DNA of 64,000 bases from Magicicada septendecula (lineage: Eukaryota; Arthropoda; Insecta; Hemiptera; Cicadidae), in assembly GCA_034769895.1 (NCBI GenBank), contig CM068372.1:386476282-386540281 (forward strand). Direction: 5' to 3'. The position numbers were made by a program, and so were the translations under genes. Of this stretch, positions 53,611 through 64,000 are shown piece after piece. A model generated the notes under the pieces. That model saw only the letters and a program-made list of their open reading frames with translations, did not search any database and was not told where the DNA came from. Numbering within the stretch: position 1 is the stretch's first letter; every line of letters starts with the position of its first letter.

Positions 53611-54535
53611 GACTGGTATGTTTCAGTTTCAGTGTCCTAATTACGATTTTCAACAAAATTGAGTGTCGAAAATGTAAGATAACTAAGTAATTTGGAAAAA
53701 TAAAAGTGCTAAATACCTAACACGCTGCGCCCGGACATTACGTTGTGTGCGGTGAAACACCGTGGCCGTAAAGAAAACCTCGCAGTTTCTATCATCTTCT
53801 CTTCCGACAACACTATAAACGATGTAATGGTATTTTCACAACCGTCTCATATCGGTATTTTCCGATGTGCTCGCCATTACTTATCCATCAGATTTTCGCT
53901 TGTTAGGAACGGGGAAAAACCAGCTGGACCTGGGGGATAAAAGTGTCCCATAACGTTTTCCCTGTGTTAATCTGTAGTGTTCTATGTACGATGCCACACG
54001 TCATCTCAGAAACATTGATCATCTGTTTTATACCCAATACCGATAACACAACCTAGATAATTAAATTCATTTGACAACATATACAGGCTTTCACCACGAT
54101 ACATCTAAATTTGGCAGCTATGTCCACTACGTTCTTCACAACACTTAATATTTGTGTTGGTCGTCGTTAAGGCGTTGGTGCTGACGTGTGGTATTTATAA
54201 GTTCCTTCGACCACAGATGCTTGGTTGTTTTGTGCAAGGTGAGATTGTACACATCCGTCCGCGAGTGACCAAATTATTTACAGCTTCAATCGCCACCACG
54301 TTTATTTGAGTAAAACAACTTCTAAACAGCCGTGTTTTACCAGAATAAGCAAGGAGAAAGGTGTTGTAATTTTGACGGTACTTTTGTTCGTTTGATTTCT
54401 ACCTAGTTGTAATCTAAAGTGGCTGAGCGTGTTTTGGCAAATGAGGTGTTACATCGCTAGTCTCTAATCTGGAAGTGTTTAAGAGGAAATAACAAAATAT
54501 CGGCTGTGTAAAATATGGTTAAACCCATCAAGTTC
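53611..54535. other. No gene recognised
   Basis: Frame 53743-53940 (+) has no known domain. Composition is near-balanced between 53720 and 54300. Confidence 0.4.
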
Positions 54536-54537
54536 TC

Positions 54538-54588
54538 TGTGTGTGTGTGTGTGTGTGTGCGCGTGCGCGTGCGCGCGCGCGCGCGTGC
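54538..54588. repeat. (GT)n/(GC)n alternating tract
   Basis: GT repeats pass into GCGCGT and then pure GC alternation. Alternating purine-pyrimidine of this kind favours Z-DNA. Confidence 0.93.
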
Positions 54589-54816
54589 ATATAGCATTTT
54601 AAATATATATTCAAAATAAAATTATATAAAGTACATGAACATTTACAAAATAATATTTAAAACCGATTAATAATTTTAAATGAATATTGTATTAAATGAT
54701 ATTAATAATGAATGATAAGGTTTCTTTTATCTACTGCCTATTTAGTCTAGGGTAGGCTGCCTAATGTGATTCCTTCGGCATACAAGCACGGAAGTGTGGC
54801 CGGCTTCACCCATCCT

Positions 54817-55333
54817 TTATTACACCAGGGCGCTCATTTCTACAGGCTGAGTCAAACTAGTAGCTAAAAGCACGGCTTAATACATCCACTATTACCCGAG
54901 GACGCCTCCCAGGCGCTCATTCCTACAGTCTGAGTCAAACTAGTGGCTAAAACACGGCTTGATACATCCATTGTTACCCAGGGCGTTATTCCAGGTGCTC
55001 ATTTCTACAGGCTGAGTCAAACTAGTGGCTAAAACACGGCTTGATACATCCATTGTTACCCAGGGCGTTATTCCAGGTGCTCACTTCTACAGGCTGAGTC
55101 AAACTAGTGGATAAAAACACGGCTTGATACATCCATTATTACCCCAGGGTGTTATCCCAGGTGCTCAATTCTACAGGCTGAGTCAAAATAGAGGCTAAAA
55201 CAGGCTTGATACATCCATTGTTACCCAGGGCGTTATTCCAGGCGCTCATTTCTACAGGCTAAGTCAAACTAGTGGCTAAAACACGGCTTGATACATCCAT
55301 TATTTCCCGAGGGCGTCTCCCAGGTGAAGGGCT
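54817..55333. repeat. Minisatellite, six units of 81-84 bp
   Basis: CTACAGGCTGAGTCAAACTA recurs (with small changes) at 54840, 54923, 55005, 55087, 55171 and 55252. Each unit also has GGCTTGATACATCCATT, ACCCAGGGCGTTATTCCAGG and CGCTCATT. Inner units are most alike; the outer ones diverge more, as expected of unequal exchange. Confidence 0.93.
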
Positions 55334-57345
55334 TTTCCGAGGGCTTCTCTTCTTTATGAATTTTTTCTTCTAAATAATTTTTTCTAAATATGTAGAAATT
55401 CAGTTTGTATATTGTAACATTACATAACACATGCTCAGTACTGATAAGAAATAAAGAAGTATTTGTAATAATAATAATAATAAGTCAGTAGGTACCCATT
55501 CCAAAAGTCAGAAATGAGGGATTAAGTATCATGCTATGAAAACATTTGTACCGTAAAACACTGTAGCAATTAAAAACAATGTACTAAGTGTTACCATAAA
55601 AGTGCGGTGTGTACAAAGTGAAACATGGTATGATATGTGTAAAAGTTAAAAACTGAAAAAGACATCAATCACAAATAAGTGAAGATGCAGTATTATAGTA
55701 ATAAACTATAAGTTTAATAATAAGTTTTTGTAGTTTTGTGTTGTTAGGCCACAAAGGCAATTTCAATATAATTAAAATATTATTTTTGTTTATGTTTAAG
55801 GAATCCAGGGTTATATAAGAAATTAATAATGGCTAATTAATATAAATTAAAGAGATGGGGGAAAACAAAATAGTGTAGAGTAAGAATACATTAACAGAAA
55901 TATAAGTTAGAAATAAACCAAGTTAAAAATCATTAAATTATAAAATACAAGTAGCCAAACTTATGTAAAGATGTGAAGAAAAACCTTATATAAATTAAAT
56001 TTAATTATAACTACAAATAATAAAGGAGTATTTTTCCTAAAAGAAGGGAAGAAATAATAATAATTAATACTAGCCTATTTACTAAAACTGTACCTAGGTT
56101 AGCCAATAAAAAATCAGCAATTTCTTGGTTACTAAGAGTAACTAATCAGCAAGAATAATTAATTGTTAAATGGTATTACAAGTGAGTAGATGAAAAGAAA
56201 ATAATGTCCAGCCAATTTTAAAAAATTAAGTAACTACAATTCGGAAGAACCACCAGCTAAAGTAATGAAATGATTCAGCACAAGCAACTACATCTGAGAC
56301 ATCCGTTGAACCACAATAATTAATGCCAGAAACTCGAAGACCATAGAAAATTCCTCTCACTACCTAATGGCCTGGACCGTTTGAACAGTAACTTTCTTGG
56401 GAGAGATCGCCTACTTTAATAAACTAAAAAATTACACATCCCCAACAAGTAACGAACACTAGAAACAGTACCACATCTTCCAATTTATAAGAAAACATAG
56501 TGTGAACATTATAAACTTTATTAATTAACCAAAAAATAGTATAAACGTTGATTCATCAGGAATCGGCAGCAATCTTTCTTTCTTCGCCTTCTGTGGGACT
56601 ACGTAGTCTGCGCTCTGGCGTTTAAAAAACGAACTTTTTGAATCAGATTTTAAGTAAACAAATATTAATTTAATGTAAAGTATGATACTAATAAATAAGC
56701 ATTTCCGACTTTCTTATAGTTCAAAGAACCCTCAAATAACCCTGAGATATATAATTAATTAATTTTTTCTAATAACTGTAATTTAATACATCTGTTGTGT
56801 TATAGAAAAAGCATTTCTTCAAAAACTTATATCGAAAAATGTTGTGATTTCGAAAAATAATCGATTGTAAAACTAGGCACTGGAGGTAATAATATCCAGT
56901 TAAAAATAAATTAGATTCAATCAATAAAGACCTTTCTTTTAGGTAATTGACTGTGTATTATTTCTGGTAGATAGCAGTTTTGTTACAGGAAACAAGGGAA
57001 TAACAGAGAAGAGGAAGAAAATTAACTCTTTCATAAGAACGTATGAAAGACGCCAGACAACATAACCTTTCAATCGGATAGAAAGTGCAAAACAGCTGAC
57101 GACACGCGCGAAAAAATCAAACGATTGAATCGTATACAAAGAGAGGAATTCTCTCGCTCTCTATCACTCTCTCTCCTACCCATTTTCAAACAACTGCACT
57201 GAGATAATACCTAATAAATAAAAATGTGGTCAATATTTTCATAATCACACACTCTCGATTAAAAATAAATAACACTAGCAGAATACAAACATTGTGACTA
57301 TAAAAGGCGATCGTAAGAGTGACGAAAACACTACGCGAGACGTTA
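55334..57345. other. 2 kb AT-rich stretch without recognised genes
   Basis: Only short frames. The minus frame at 56939-57139 is unrecognised. No repeats shared with other parts of the window that I could see. Confidence 0.45.
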
Positions 57346-57349
57346 CAAT

Positions 57350-57900
57350 ATGTAGAAATATTTTTTCCAGTAACTCTTGTTATTAATTTTTTTTGAGTTT
57401 TATTTCAGTTGTTTTTTCAGTATTTAACTCTTGTTGTTTTTCTATGTGTTATGGGAATAAATTTCTTCTGCAAATATATGATTTGAAGTTTTATTAGCAA
57501 ACCTGAATTATATATTAAAGTTTTGTATAAAAACGTTTCATAGAGTGTTCTGTTTTTTTTTTCAGAGGTTTCGATGTTAATACACAATTAATGTTAGTAA
57601 CATTGGAAGATACACAATACTCCGTGAAACGTGCGTCAGGTTTTTATATTGCTAAGAAAACTTCAAATATTTTACTAGCAGATGAAATATATTCTTATAA
57701 TGTAGAAATTTTAATTATAGGCTATACCACATATATGCACAATAACACACACGTAAACAACCAAAAGCCAACAGAAACACACATAGCAGTAGGCAACCAA
57801 AACTGAAATATTCAACAAGACTAAAAAACAAGATGGCTGACAATAGGCAGACTGCTTGATGCCCGAAATAAATATTCCAAGTGAGAAAAAAATAAATTTG
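57350..57900 (+). mobile_element. PLE-associated terminus and flanking repeat
   Basis: 57350-57500 matches 10285-10400. At 57605-57640 the PLE-type end word CGTGAAACGTGCGTCAGG follows ACATTGGAAGATACACAATA. The 71-codon frame at 57591-57806 runs across this and is not a gene. Downstream, 57735-57800 (AATAACACACACGTAAACAA) is similar in style to the PLE ORF tail at 46.9-47.1 kb. Confidence 0.45.
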
Positions 57901-60680
57901 AATCTAAAATAGTCTCCCTCTATATATATGTGTGTACATATTGTTACGTATGTACAATGAGGTCGTTCTGGATAGTATAGTTATTTATTATAAAGTATAA
58001 AGTTGTATTTATGAAGTTGAAGTTGTTTTAAAACCCGCGTTGGAAGCGTCAATCTGTAACGTTTCGTTCTATGCTGTGAATTCTTTTTATATTAATGTTT
58101 TATTTTTATTTTTATTTTTATTGGTTAATAACCTCGATGAGTTAGGTGAATTAGGCCTCACGTCGATCAACGATTTTAATAAAACCGTAGTCGTAATAAT
58201 GCGATAATGTGCCTTAATTCCTCTTTCTTTATTTTTATTTATTAAAGAAAATAATTATTATTTGTCTGTTGGTTTAGTAAAAATTAATAAAAATCGTTTG
58301 TATGGCGGAACTAGGCTTGTTGATACTTGCAGTCGATTGTAATATTGAATGTCTATTTGGAGGTTATCTTCGTGATCTATTATTTGTGATGAAGTTTAAA
58401 TCGCCGAAAATGTTTCACTCTTCTTTTATCGAACAAAACCATTTAATTATATTTTAATCTATAAATGAAACACATTTACCATTAATTGGGAATCATTATT
58501 AACATTTATTTCCATGAATTCAGTTTTAATGACTCCAAAGTCGAATTGTTAAATGCCCGAATCGACTCTTGCTCCCAGTTCGATTCTAAATTATCTTCAG
58601 ATATTATATTAAATTCGGGGTTCTTTAGACTGCTATTAAAAAGTTTGAAAATGTCCACAAGAAGTACAGTACATTACAATTACATAATCCTTATTTACTA
58701 ATACAGACAAAATTAATATTAATAAAATTTAACAAAATAACTGTTCAGTTTGATTTGCCAATGCACAGCATCATGGTTCTCCCAGCATGCATTAGTCGCC
58801 TTCAAGATGGCGGCTTGTTGTCAAACAAAATTAGTATGGAATGTATTCACAACCAGTTTTTACAAATAAAATAAATTACACAAAATGTTCACTGTGTTCA
58901 AATTAGTTTTATTTCTTTCACTAGTGTTCTGTTGAAAAAAGTGTTATTTGAGTTAATCTTGGTGAAAAAATATTATTATTACTTGTTCTTCTTTTATTTA
59001 TTATTTTATATTCTCATTATTTCTTCCTTCTTATTTTGATTCTATGTTTTATAAAATTTTACTTTTCTTCCACTTGGATTTGATTCTTCCTTACACTTAT
59101 GGATTAGAGCTGCACAGAGATGTTCTGGATACTTTCGTGTCTAACAATAGAATGTAGAATTTTTCTTTTTCCTTCGACTGGCTTGACCAAAATTACCAAA
59201 ATTGGTCAATGCCGTTGGGTTAAGAGGTCATGTGACCCTGATTATTTAAAATACACAGTTTTTACATTTTATACTTGAAATTGCTCCCTATTTAGTACTT
59301 AGCTAGACTCAATTTAATTTACATAGTGATTTTCCTGATAAAAAGACAAACATTTTGATATCTCACATGACATGTGCGAGTGTCCTAATAAATATTTTAA
59401 CATTTTACAAAATTCTGTTTTATAAACCATTAAATGTGTTTGTCATTTCAAAATCATATTACAGTTTCTTTAATCTATTTAAAATGTTGTTGCTACTATA
59501 AAAATAAGGCCTATCTTAGTAATTTTACTACTTCTTACTAATTTACAGTGATATGATAGTTTACTAGTTATTTTGACAATAATTTCTATGTTGACATTGG
59601 CCTATGTCTTGGTATTTCTTTAGTACAATTTTTCATTTTACAATTGTTATTTGGCCTGTTGGTTTAAAACCTCCGATTAATTACAATTATTACATGAGAT
59701 TAAACTGTTCATTACATTCTGATTCTTTTAATTACTTCTGATAATATAAAAACATTAATATGAAACAAACATATTAACTTAATGTTATGCCTTCCTGGCT
59801 AAAACTCCAATCAACATTAAACAAATAAACTAACTTTCCAAAAACTGTTTAACATATAATAATATTCTTTTGTCAGTCCATCATGATCTGTCATTCAATT
59901 ATCATTTCAAGTTAGTCTCATATAATTCTTACTACTACAGATAAGTTATTATACATTATTTGTATTATTACAACTGGTAGCCTTTTTCCTTGAATAAACA
60001 TTAATTATTAAAAGACATAGGGAAAATCAGCAACTAATATTAAAACTTACAATTATTCCACTAACATTAAAACATGACTTGAAATAAATAATATTACTAT
60101 CTAAACATTTTATATATTATTGTGTTTGTTTACACATTCGTTTTGTGTTTGTTGTGATTACATTTATGTTCACTTAAAAAATGCCATTATCTTCACAGTC
60201 CTGTCTATGTGATTAACGATTATTATTTCTCACTTATTTTTCACTCCAACACTGATTATCCTGGTTTCACTTAAACATTACATACAGTCATTCTCTTATT
60301 AATTAAAATACATTAATTATTATAAGATATTGTATTGTACTTCTTTATGTTTCCTTCAGGGGTTTTTTACTTTGTTATGTCTGATAATGTTAGATGAATT
60401 ATACCATTAAGTGTGGTTTTATATTGGGCCTACTTACTTATTGGACCTTACTCATTCTGTCACATTACAATATAAAAAACATATACAATATATAAAACGC
60501 AAAGCCTGAGGATTTACGGGTACTGAATACAAATCCACACCGTTACGCCGATTGCCACCAAATTTTGCACAGGTAACCTTTGACACAAGACGCAAAATAC
60601 TGTCTAACTTGTAATCTGATTTCTTGGCCCGTTCGCACAATTTAGGCCCTTTTACTTATGCCTTCTCGTTGACGCGTATA
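57901..60680. other. 2.8 kb AT-rich stretch without recognised genes
   Basis: At 57952 TGTTACGTATGTACAATGAG resembles the family C LTR start at 36751, but similarity is lost within about 25 bases. At 58803-58813 CAAGATGGCGG matches the YY1/Pho-type motif found at some promoters; no exon is recognisable next to it. The rest is featureless. Confidence 0.4.
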
Positions 60681-60681
60681 A

Positions 60682-61070
60682 AGATGTCAACAACACCATG
60701 GAGACCAGAATTAATTACCATAGTAACAAGTAAATAAACAAATGACATTTAGCTGCATCGGAACTGTACCTTTATCCGTTCCTGTCGTTTCTAGTATGCG
60801 AGTGTATTTATATATTTTATAATTTTTTATACAAATACGTCTATATATTTTGTAATTGTCTTAAACGATTATAAAATTTATGTTTATATGTATTTCTGAC
60901 GATGCAATGAATAAGTAATGAAATACATAAAATACTACTACTAAGATGTCAATAACACCATGGAGACCAAAATTAATTACCATAGTAACAAAAAAAAAAA
61001 GCTATTTAGCGGCATCGGAACTGTACGTTTATCCATTCCTGCAGAACATTATCGATGTTTTATATAATAT
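60682..61070. repeat. Tandem duplication, unit about 259 bp
   Basis: 60684-60800 and 60943-61060 share AAGATGTCAACAACACCATG, GAGACCA.AATTAATTACC, ATAGTAACAA and GCATCGGAACTGTAC. The second copy has a poly-A run where the first has AAGTAAATAAAC. The plus frame 60946-61140 falls in copy 2 and is not conserved in copy 1. Confidence 0.8.
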
Positions 61071-61790
61071 GCGATTGTATCGATATATTACGATGTGGAA
61101 AAGAAGAAGTGTACTAATTGTACATTGGCCTATTACATAATGCAAAGCGAAAATACGTGTTGTTTTCATTTGTCAGGTTAGGTGACAACGGTTTTTGGTT
61201 TTTAGTTTACTGCTGAAATAAATGAAAGCCATGGTTGAGGAAAACATAACGTTTAATATGTTATACAATGCTTCTAACACAGTAAAACTTAAAATAAAGA
61301 ATTTAGCGTTTTTGATTTAACAGGTACTTTATAAATATCTACAAAGGCTTTATAAACGTGTACTTTTAAATCTCCAAAGTCTGTTGCACCAACATAATAA
61401 TTTAGTACAAGTTAAAATAGTACAAGTGTTGAAAACATCTTTGGAGAGAATTTGACTAATGAGTACAAAACAGTTATACGAGCTGACAGAACGTTATATA
61501 GACATAGACAATAAAAATTATAATAAAATACTTACTGAAAGTCAAATATTTGCGTGCGAAGCCGTGGGTAACAGCTAGTATTATATATTATGTAACATGT
61601 AGGGCCTATATTGTTACATCGGTCTCGCAGATCGAAAATTTTGTACAACATTTTTTCGATTGTACAGTGCGGAATTTTAACCTCTGTCGAAGCAGATTAT
61701 CTTTCCAAAATATAAAATATGTGAAGGCGCACATAATAATATAATACTATATGCATTATTAAATATAAATACTTGTGCAAGTTGTATTAT
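61071..61790. other. No gene recognised
   Basis: AT-rich with a short unassigned plus frame at 61550-61744. Confidence 0.4.
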
Positions 61791-61794
61791 ATTT

Positions 61795-61985
61795 TATCGT
61801 TTCAATTTAACTGACGTACGTTTCAATGATTATATAAGTAGTTTCAGAGGTTTGTAAATTAATTAACAAATTAATAAAATAATCCAATTTTAATATAGTA
61901 ACGAACAATTAATCGAGTTTGTTTCAATTATTTTAATGTAAAACAACAAGTAATCGATATAATTCGATTTAATTATCAATTGTGT
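61795..61985 (-). mobile_element. PLE-type terminus
   Basis: The minus strand reads TTTACAAACCTCTGAAACTA, then ATTGAAACGTACGTCAG, the same end word as at 9425-9520. The adjoining ATTAATCGAGTTTG and TAATCGATATAATTCG resemble the flanks of the 9.5-9.9 kb composite repeat. Confidence 0.5.
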
Positions 61986-62054
61986 TCATGTTTATTTACT
62001 TAAGCACCTGATTTCTTGGCTATACTAGAAATATTTAAGGTTTATTTTTTAATT

Positions 62055-62380
62055 TTAATAAATTTATAGTCTTAAATAGATCATCTTGTTTTGTTTTTAT
62101 TTGAGTTTGTTCTTTAGTTAGTAAATAATTGTTATTGTGTTTGTAAATATTAATATTTTCTGGAATATTAATTTTTTTGCCTTTTTGTATGTTTTTAATT
62201 TATTTTGAATGTCTGGAAATTGGTGGTTAATATTTAGACAATGTGTGGCTAAATTTGACTTATAAATATTTGGTTATGAAAGTGCACTACGGTGTTGAAA
62301 GATTCTGTCGTGTAGTTTTTTCTTTTGTTACGTAAAATTTATTGCAGCCTGGACATTCCGTTTTGTGTATTCCATTTTTA
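62055..62380 (-). pseudogene. PLE GIY-YIG fragment, decayed
   Basis: The minus strand starts GIHKTECPGCNKFYVTKEKT, matching 'GIYK.EC..CNKFYVGQT'. Frame-shifted remains of SNLATHCLNINHQFPDIQNK (62205-62260) and IPENINIYKHNNNYLLTKEQ (62095-62165) follow. The order matches the other PLE tails in the window. Its 3' end could be the terminus at 61795-61870. Confidence 0.72.
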
Positions 62381-62434
62381 TTTTAAATATTGAATTTAGT
62401 TTTTTATAAAAACTATATTATATGTGTTATATGA

Positions 62435-62560
62435 TATACAGCAAATCCCATTACAAACCTCTGAAGATAGTTATATATTCAGTGAAACTTACGTAAAGTA
62501 AATTGAAAGGATAAAATATAATAGGCCTACAATTACTTGCAGAAAAAATGATATATGTTA
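62435..62560 (+). mobile_element. PLE-type terminus
   Basis: ATTACAAACCTCTGAAGATA, then TCAGTGAAACTTACGTAAAG and ACTTGCAGAAAAAATG, in plus orientation. This makes a pair of opposed termini with 61795-61870 around the decayed PLE ORF. Confidence 0.5.
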
Positions 62561-62811
62561 ATATATTATAATATTATAAAACTATTGCTGCAGGAAAATT
62601 TCTAGTTACTTATACAGAAATGATATATAATAATATAAAATTTACTGTAGAAGAAATGTATGAGTTTTCTATTGGAAGATAGTATTATGCATGGAACAAT
62701 GATAGATAATAAAAGAAAATTGTATAAAAACAAACTCTTCAGAATAATCGAGAGAAAGCAGCACTGAATTGTGGCCGGAAACGGGAAGTGGTGTGGGACG
62801 GACGAGAAAAC

Positions 62812-62995
62812 GAAGAAGAAGAAGAAGAAGAAGAAGAAGAAGAAGAAGAAGAAGAAGAAGAAGAAGAAGAAGAAGAAGAAGAAGAAGGTGGAGGAGGAGG
62901 AGGAGGAGGAGGAGGAGGAGGAGGAGGAGGAGGAGGAGGAGGAGGAGGAGGAGGAGGAGGAGGAGGAGGAGGAGGAGGAGGAGGAGGAGGAGGAG
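62812..62995 (+). repeat. 184-bp purine tract: (GAA)25 then (GGA)35
   Basis: 25 GAA units (62812-62886), a GGTG interruption, and 35 GGA units (about 62891-62995). All long poly-Glu, poly-Lys, poly-Arg, poly-Gly, poly-Ser and poly-Pro frames here are artefacts. Such pure homopurine-homopyrimidine DNA can form triplexes (H-DNA), and GGA repeats can form G-rich structures. Confidence 0.97.
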
Positions 62996-64000
62996 TTATA
63001 CGTAAGGTATAAATAACAGCAGAAATGAGAAACGAGTGGTTGCGCAGACTCTGTGAAGCCTTTAGATCGTAATACACTGAATACACTCAACTGCGTTATA
63101 TCGTTTGTCTAAGTTAATTGATAAACAACCACAAATAAAAGAAAATTAAATTAAACGATGAAAAAAATATTTAATGAAACGTAAATATTTAATTTACGCA
63201 CCATATTTCAGTAAACAACACACCTGTAAACAACTTTCAAACAAAACAACAGTTTTTTTTTTTTAATCAGGGTTTATTTCAGTTTTCAACGTAGTTTAAT
63301 ATTGTAACATAACAAAATTATCACACTAAACATTTGAATTAATGTTACATAAATAAAAGAGAAAGTTCCATAGTGAGTGAGAGGAATAAATTGTTTAAGG
63401 ATTACCCTAGAAACTGTATAATTAAGTCTATAAAATGTTAATAAAAATGGAAGATAATAAAGAAAACCATTAACTAAAATAACCTACTATGAAAAAACCA
63501 GTTAAACCAGCAGTATACCCAGTAGATTGGGGAAGCAGTACAAAAAGGGAAGGACCATAAAAAAGGAAATAATCTGTCATGAAACCATTTTAATAAGGAA
63601 ACTACTAATGTGATATTTGAAGAAGGGACGAAACATATCAAGATTCCAACAAAGAGACCAGAAACAGGAAGAGATATGCCAAAACAAAATGTTAGTCACA
63701 TAATAAATACCATGAGACAAAATTGAAACCGATATAGGTAAACCCAAACAAGTTACAAGATACAATACCAAAAAACACAAATTGTATATTAGTTGTAAGT
63801 GTAATATGTTAAAAAATATTATAAAAAGACTACCATAGTGTAGAACTCACTGAAAAGACTACCATGGAGTAGAATCCAATAAAGTGAAGTGAGATAACAA
63901 AATTAAGAAACTACAGAGTGTATAGTGAGAAACATAGTTAAAAAATCTATGAAAAAATCTTCAATGAAGTTTAAGTATTATAAAAAGACTACCATGAGTG
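62996..64000. other. AT-rich end of window; short direct repeats at the edge
   Basis: No gene. AAAAGACTACCAT occurs three times at about 63824, 63853 and 63981, followed by (A/G)(T/G)AGT-type sequence, the last copy at the window edge. An array or LTR-like repeat may continue outside. Confidence 0.5.

Noticed and set aside
54817..55333. CRISPR-like array
   Set aside because: Whole units repeat without unique spacers and the setting is eukaryotic; it is a minisatellite.
57952..58140. Fifth copy of LTR family C
   Set aside because: Only the first 20 or so bases resemble the TGTTACG start; the ordered internal blocks are missing.
62602..63090. Long frames of poly-Ser, poly-Phe, poly-Pro, poly-Arg, poly-Glu and poly-Gly
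   Set aside because: All six frames stay open only because of the GAA/GGA tract; none has non-repeat coding sequence.

Overview
This window looks like repeat-dominated, AT-rich nuclear DNA from an arthropod, most probably an insect with a large genome. I found no convincing host protein-coding gene, rRNA or tRNA. The organism call rests on the repeat types: Penelope-like elements with GIY-YIG endonuclease, many 5'-truncated non-LTR retrotransposon tails, a hAT-like element, and an LTR element whose primer-binding site matches the 3' end of insect tRNA-Lys. It also rests on the long dinucleotide and trinucleotide tracts. There are no operons, bacterial signals or CRISPR arrays.

Layout. 0-7 kb: a non-LTR relic, two short snap-back inverted repeats, a rearranged Penelope-like element (PLE) at 1.9-3.4 kb, an LTR fragment (family C) and more PLE pieces. 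7-10 kb: a 184-bp-arm inverted repeat around long triplet tracts, a related triplet module, and PLE-type termini. 10-13 kb: nothing recognised. 13-28.5 kb: a cluster of decayed reverse-transcriptase (RT) C-terminal fragments in both orientations, one split by a hAT-like insertion and one pair forming a large inverted repeat; there is also a family C solo LTR. 28.8-34.3 kb: a family C LTR split by a younger LTR element (B; LTRs about 1.5 kb, 4-bp target duplication ATAT) that has no recognisable coding capacity. 34.7-37.2 kb: a dispersed repeat, an internally deleted non-LTR element, another family C fragment and an RT tail.

37.2-46.7 kb holds the standout feature: a young 9.4-kb LTR element (A). 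Its two LTRs are almost identical and about 2.97 kb each. It has a clean tRNA-Lys primer-binding site, a gag-like gene and no pol. Its gag is A-rich, begins with a long coiled coil, has a capsid-like region, and ends in an Asn/Gly/Arg-rich tail without zinc knuckles. The gag is split into two frames offset by -1 at A-rich runs. Each LTR also carries a degenerate second copy of the primer-binding site. This looks like a non-autonomous 'gag-only' (TR-GAG-like) retrotransposon that must borrow RT and integrase in trans.

46.7-64 kb: two convergent PLE copies, several RT tails, a six-unit 82-bp minisatellite, a Z-DNA-prone alternating tract, a long gene-poor AT-rich stretch, another decayed PLE, and a 184-bp pure purine GAA/GGA tract.

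Working together: the only plausible functional relationships are between mobile elements. Elements A and B both look mobilised in trans. Family C LTRs and non-LTR relics are the older substrate into which they inserted. Translations and alignments here were done by eye; family names are at clade level only.
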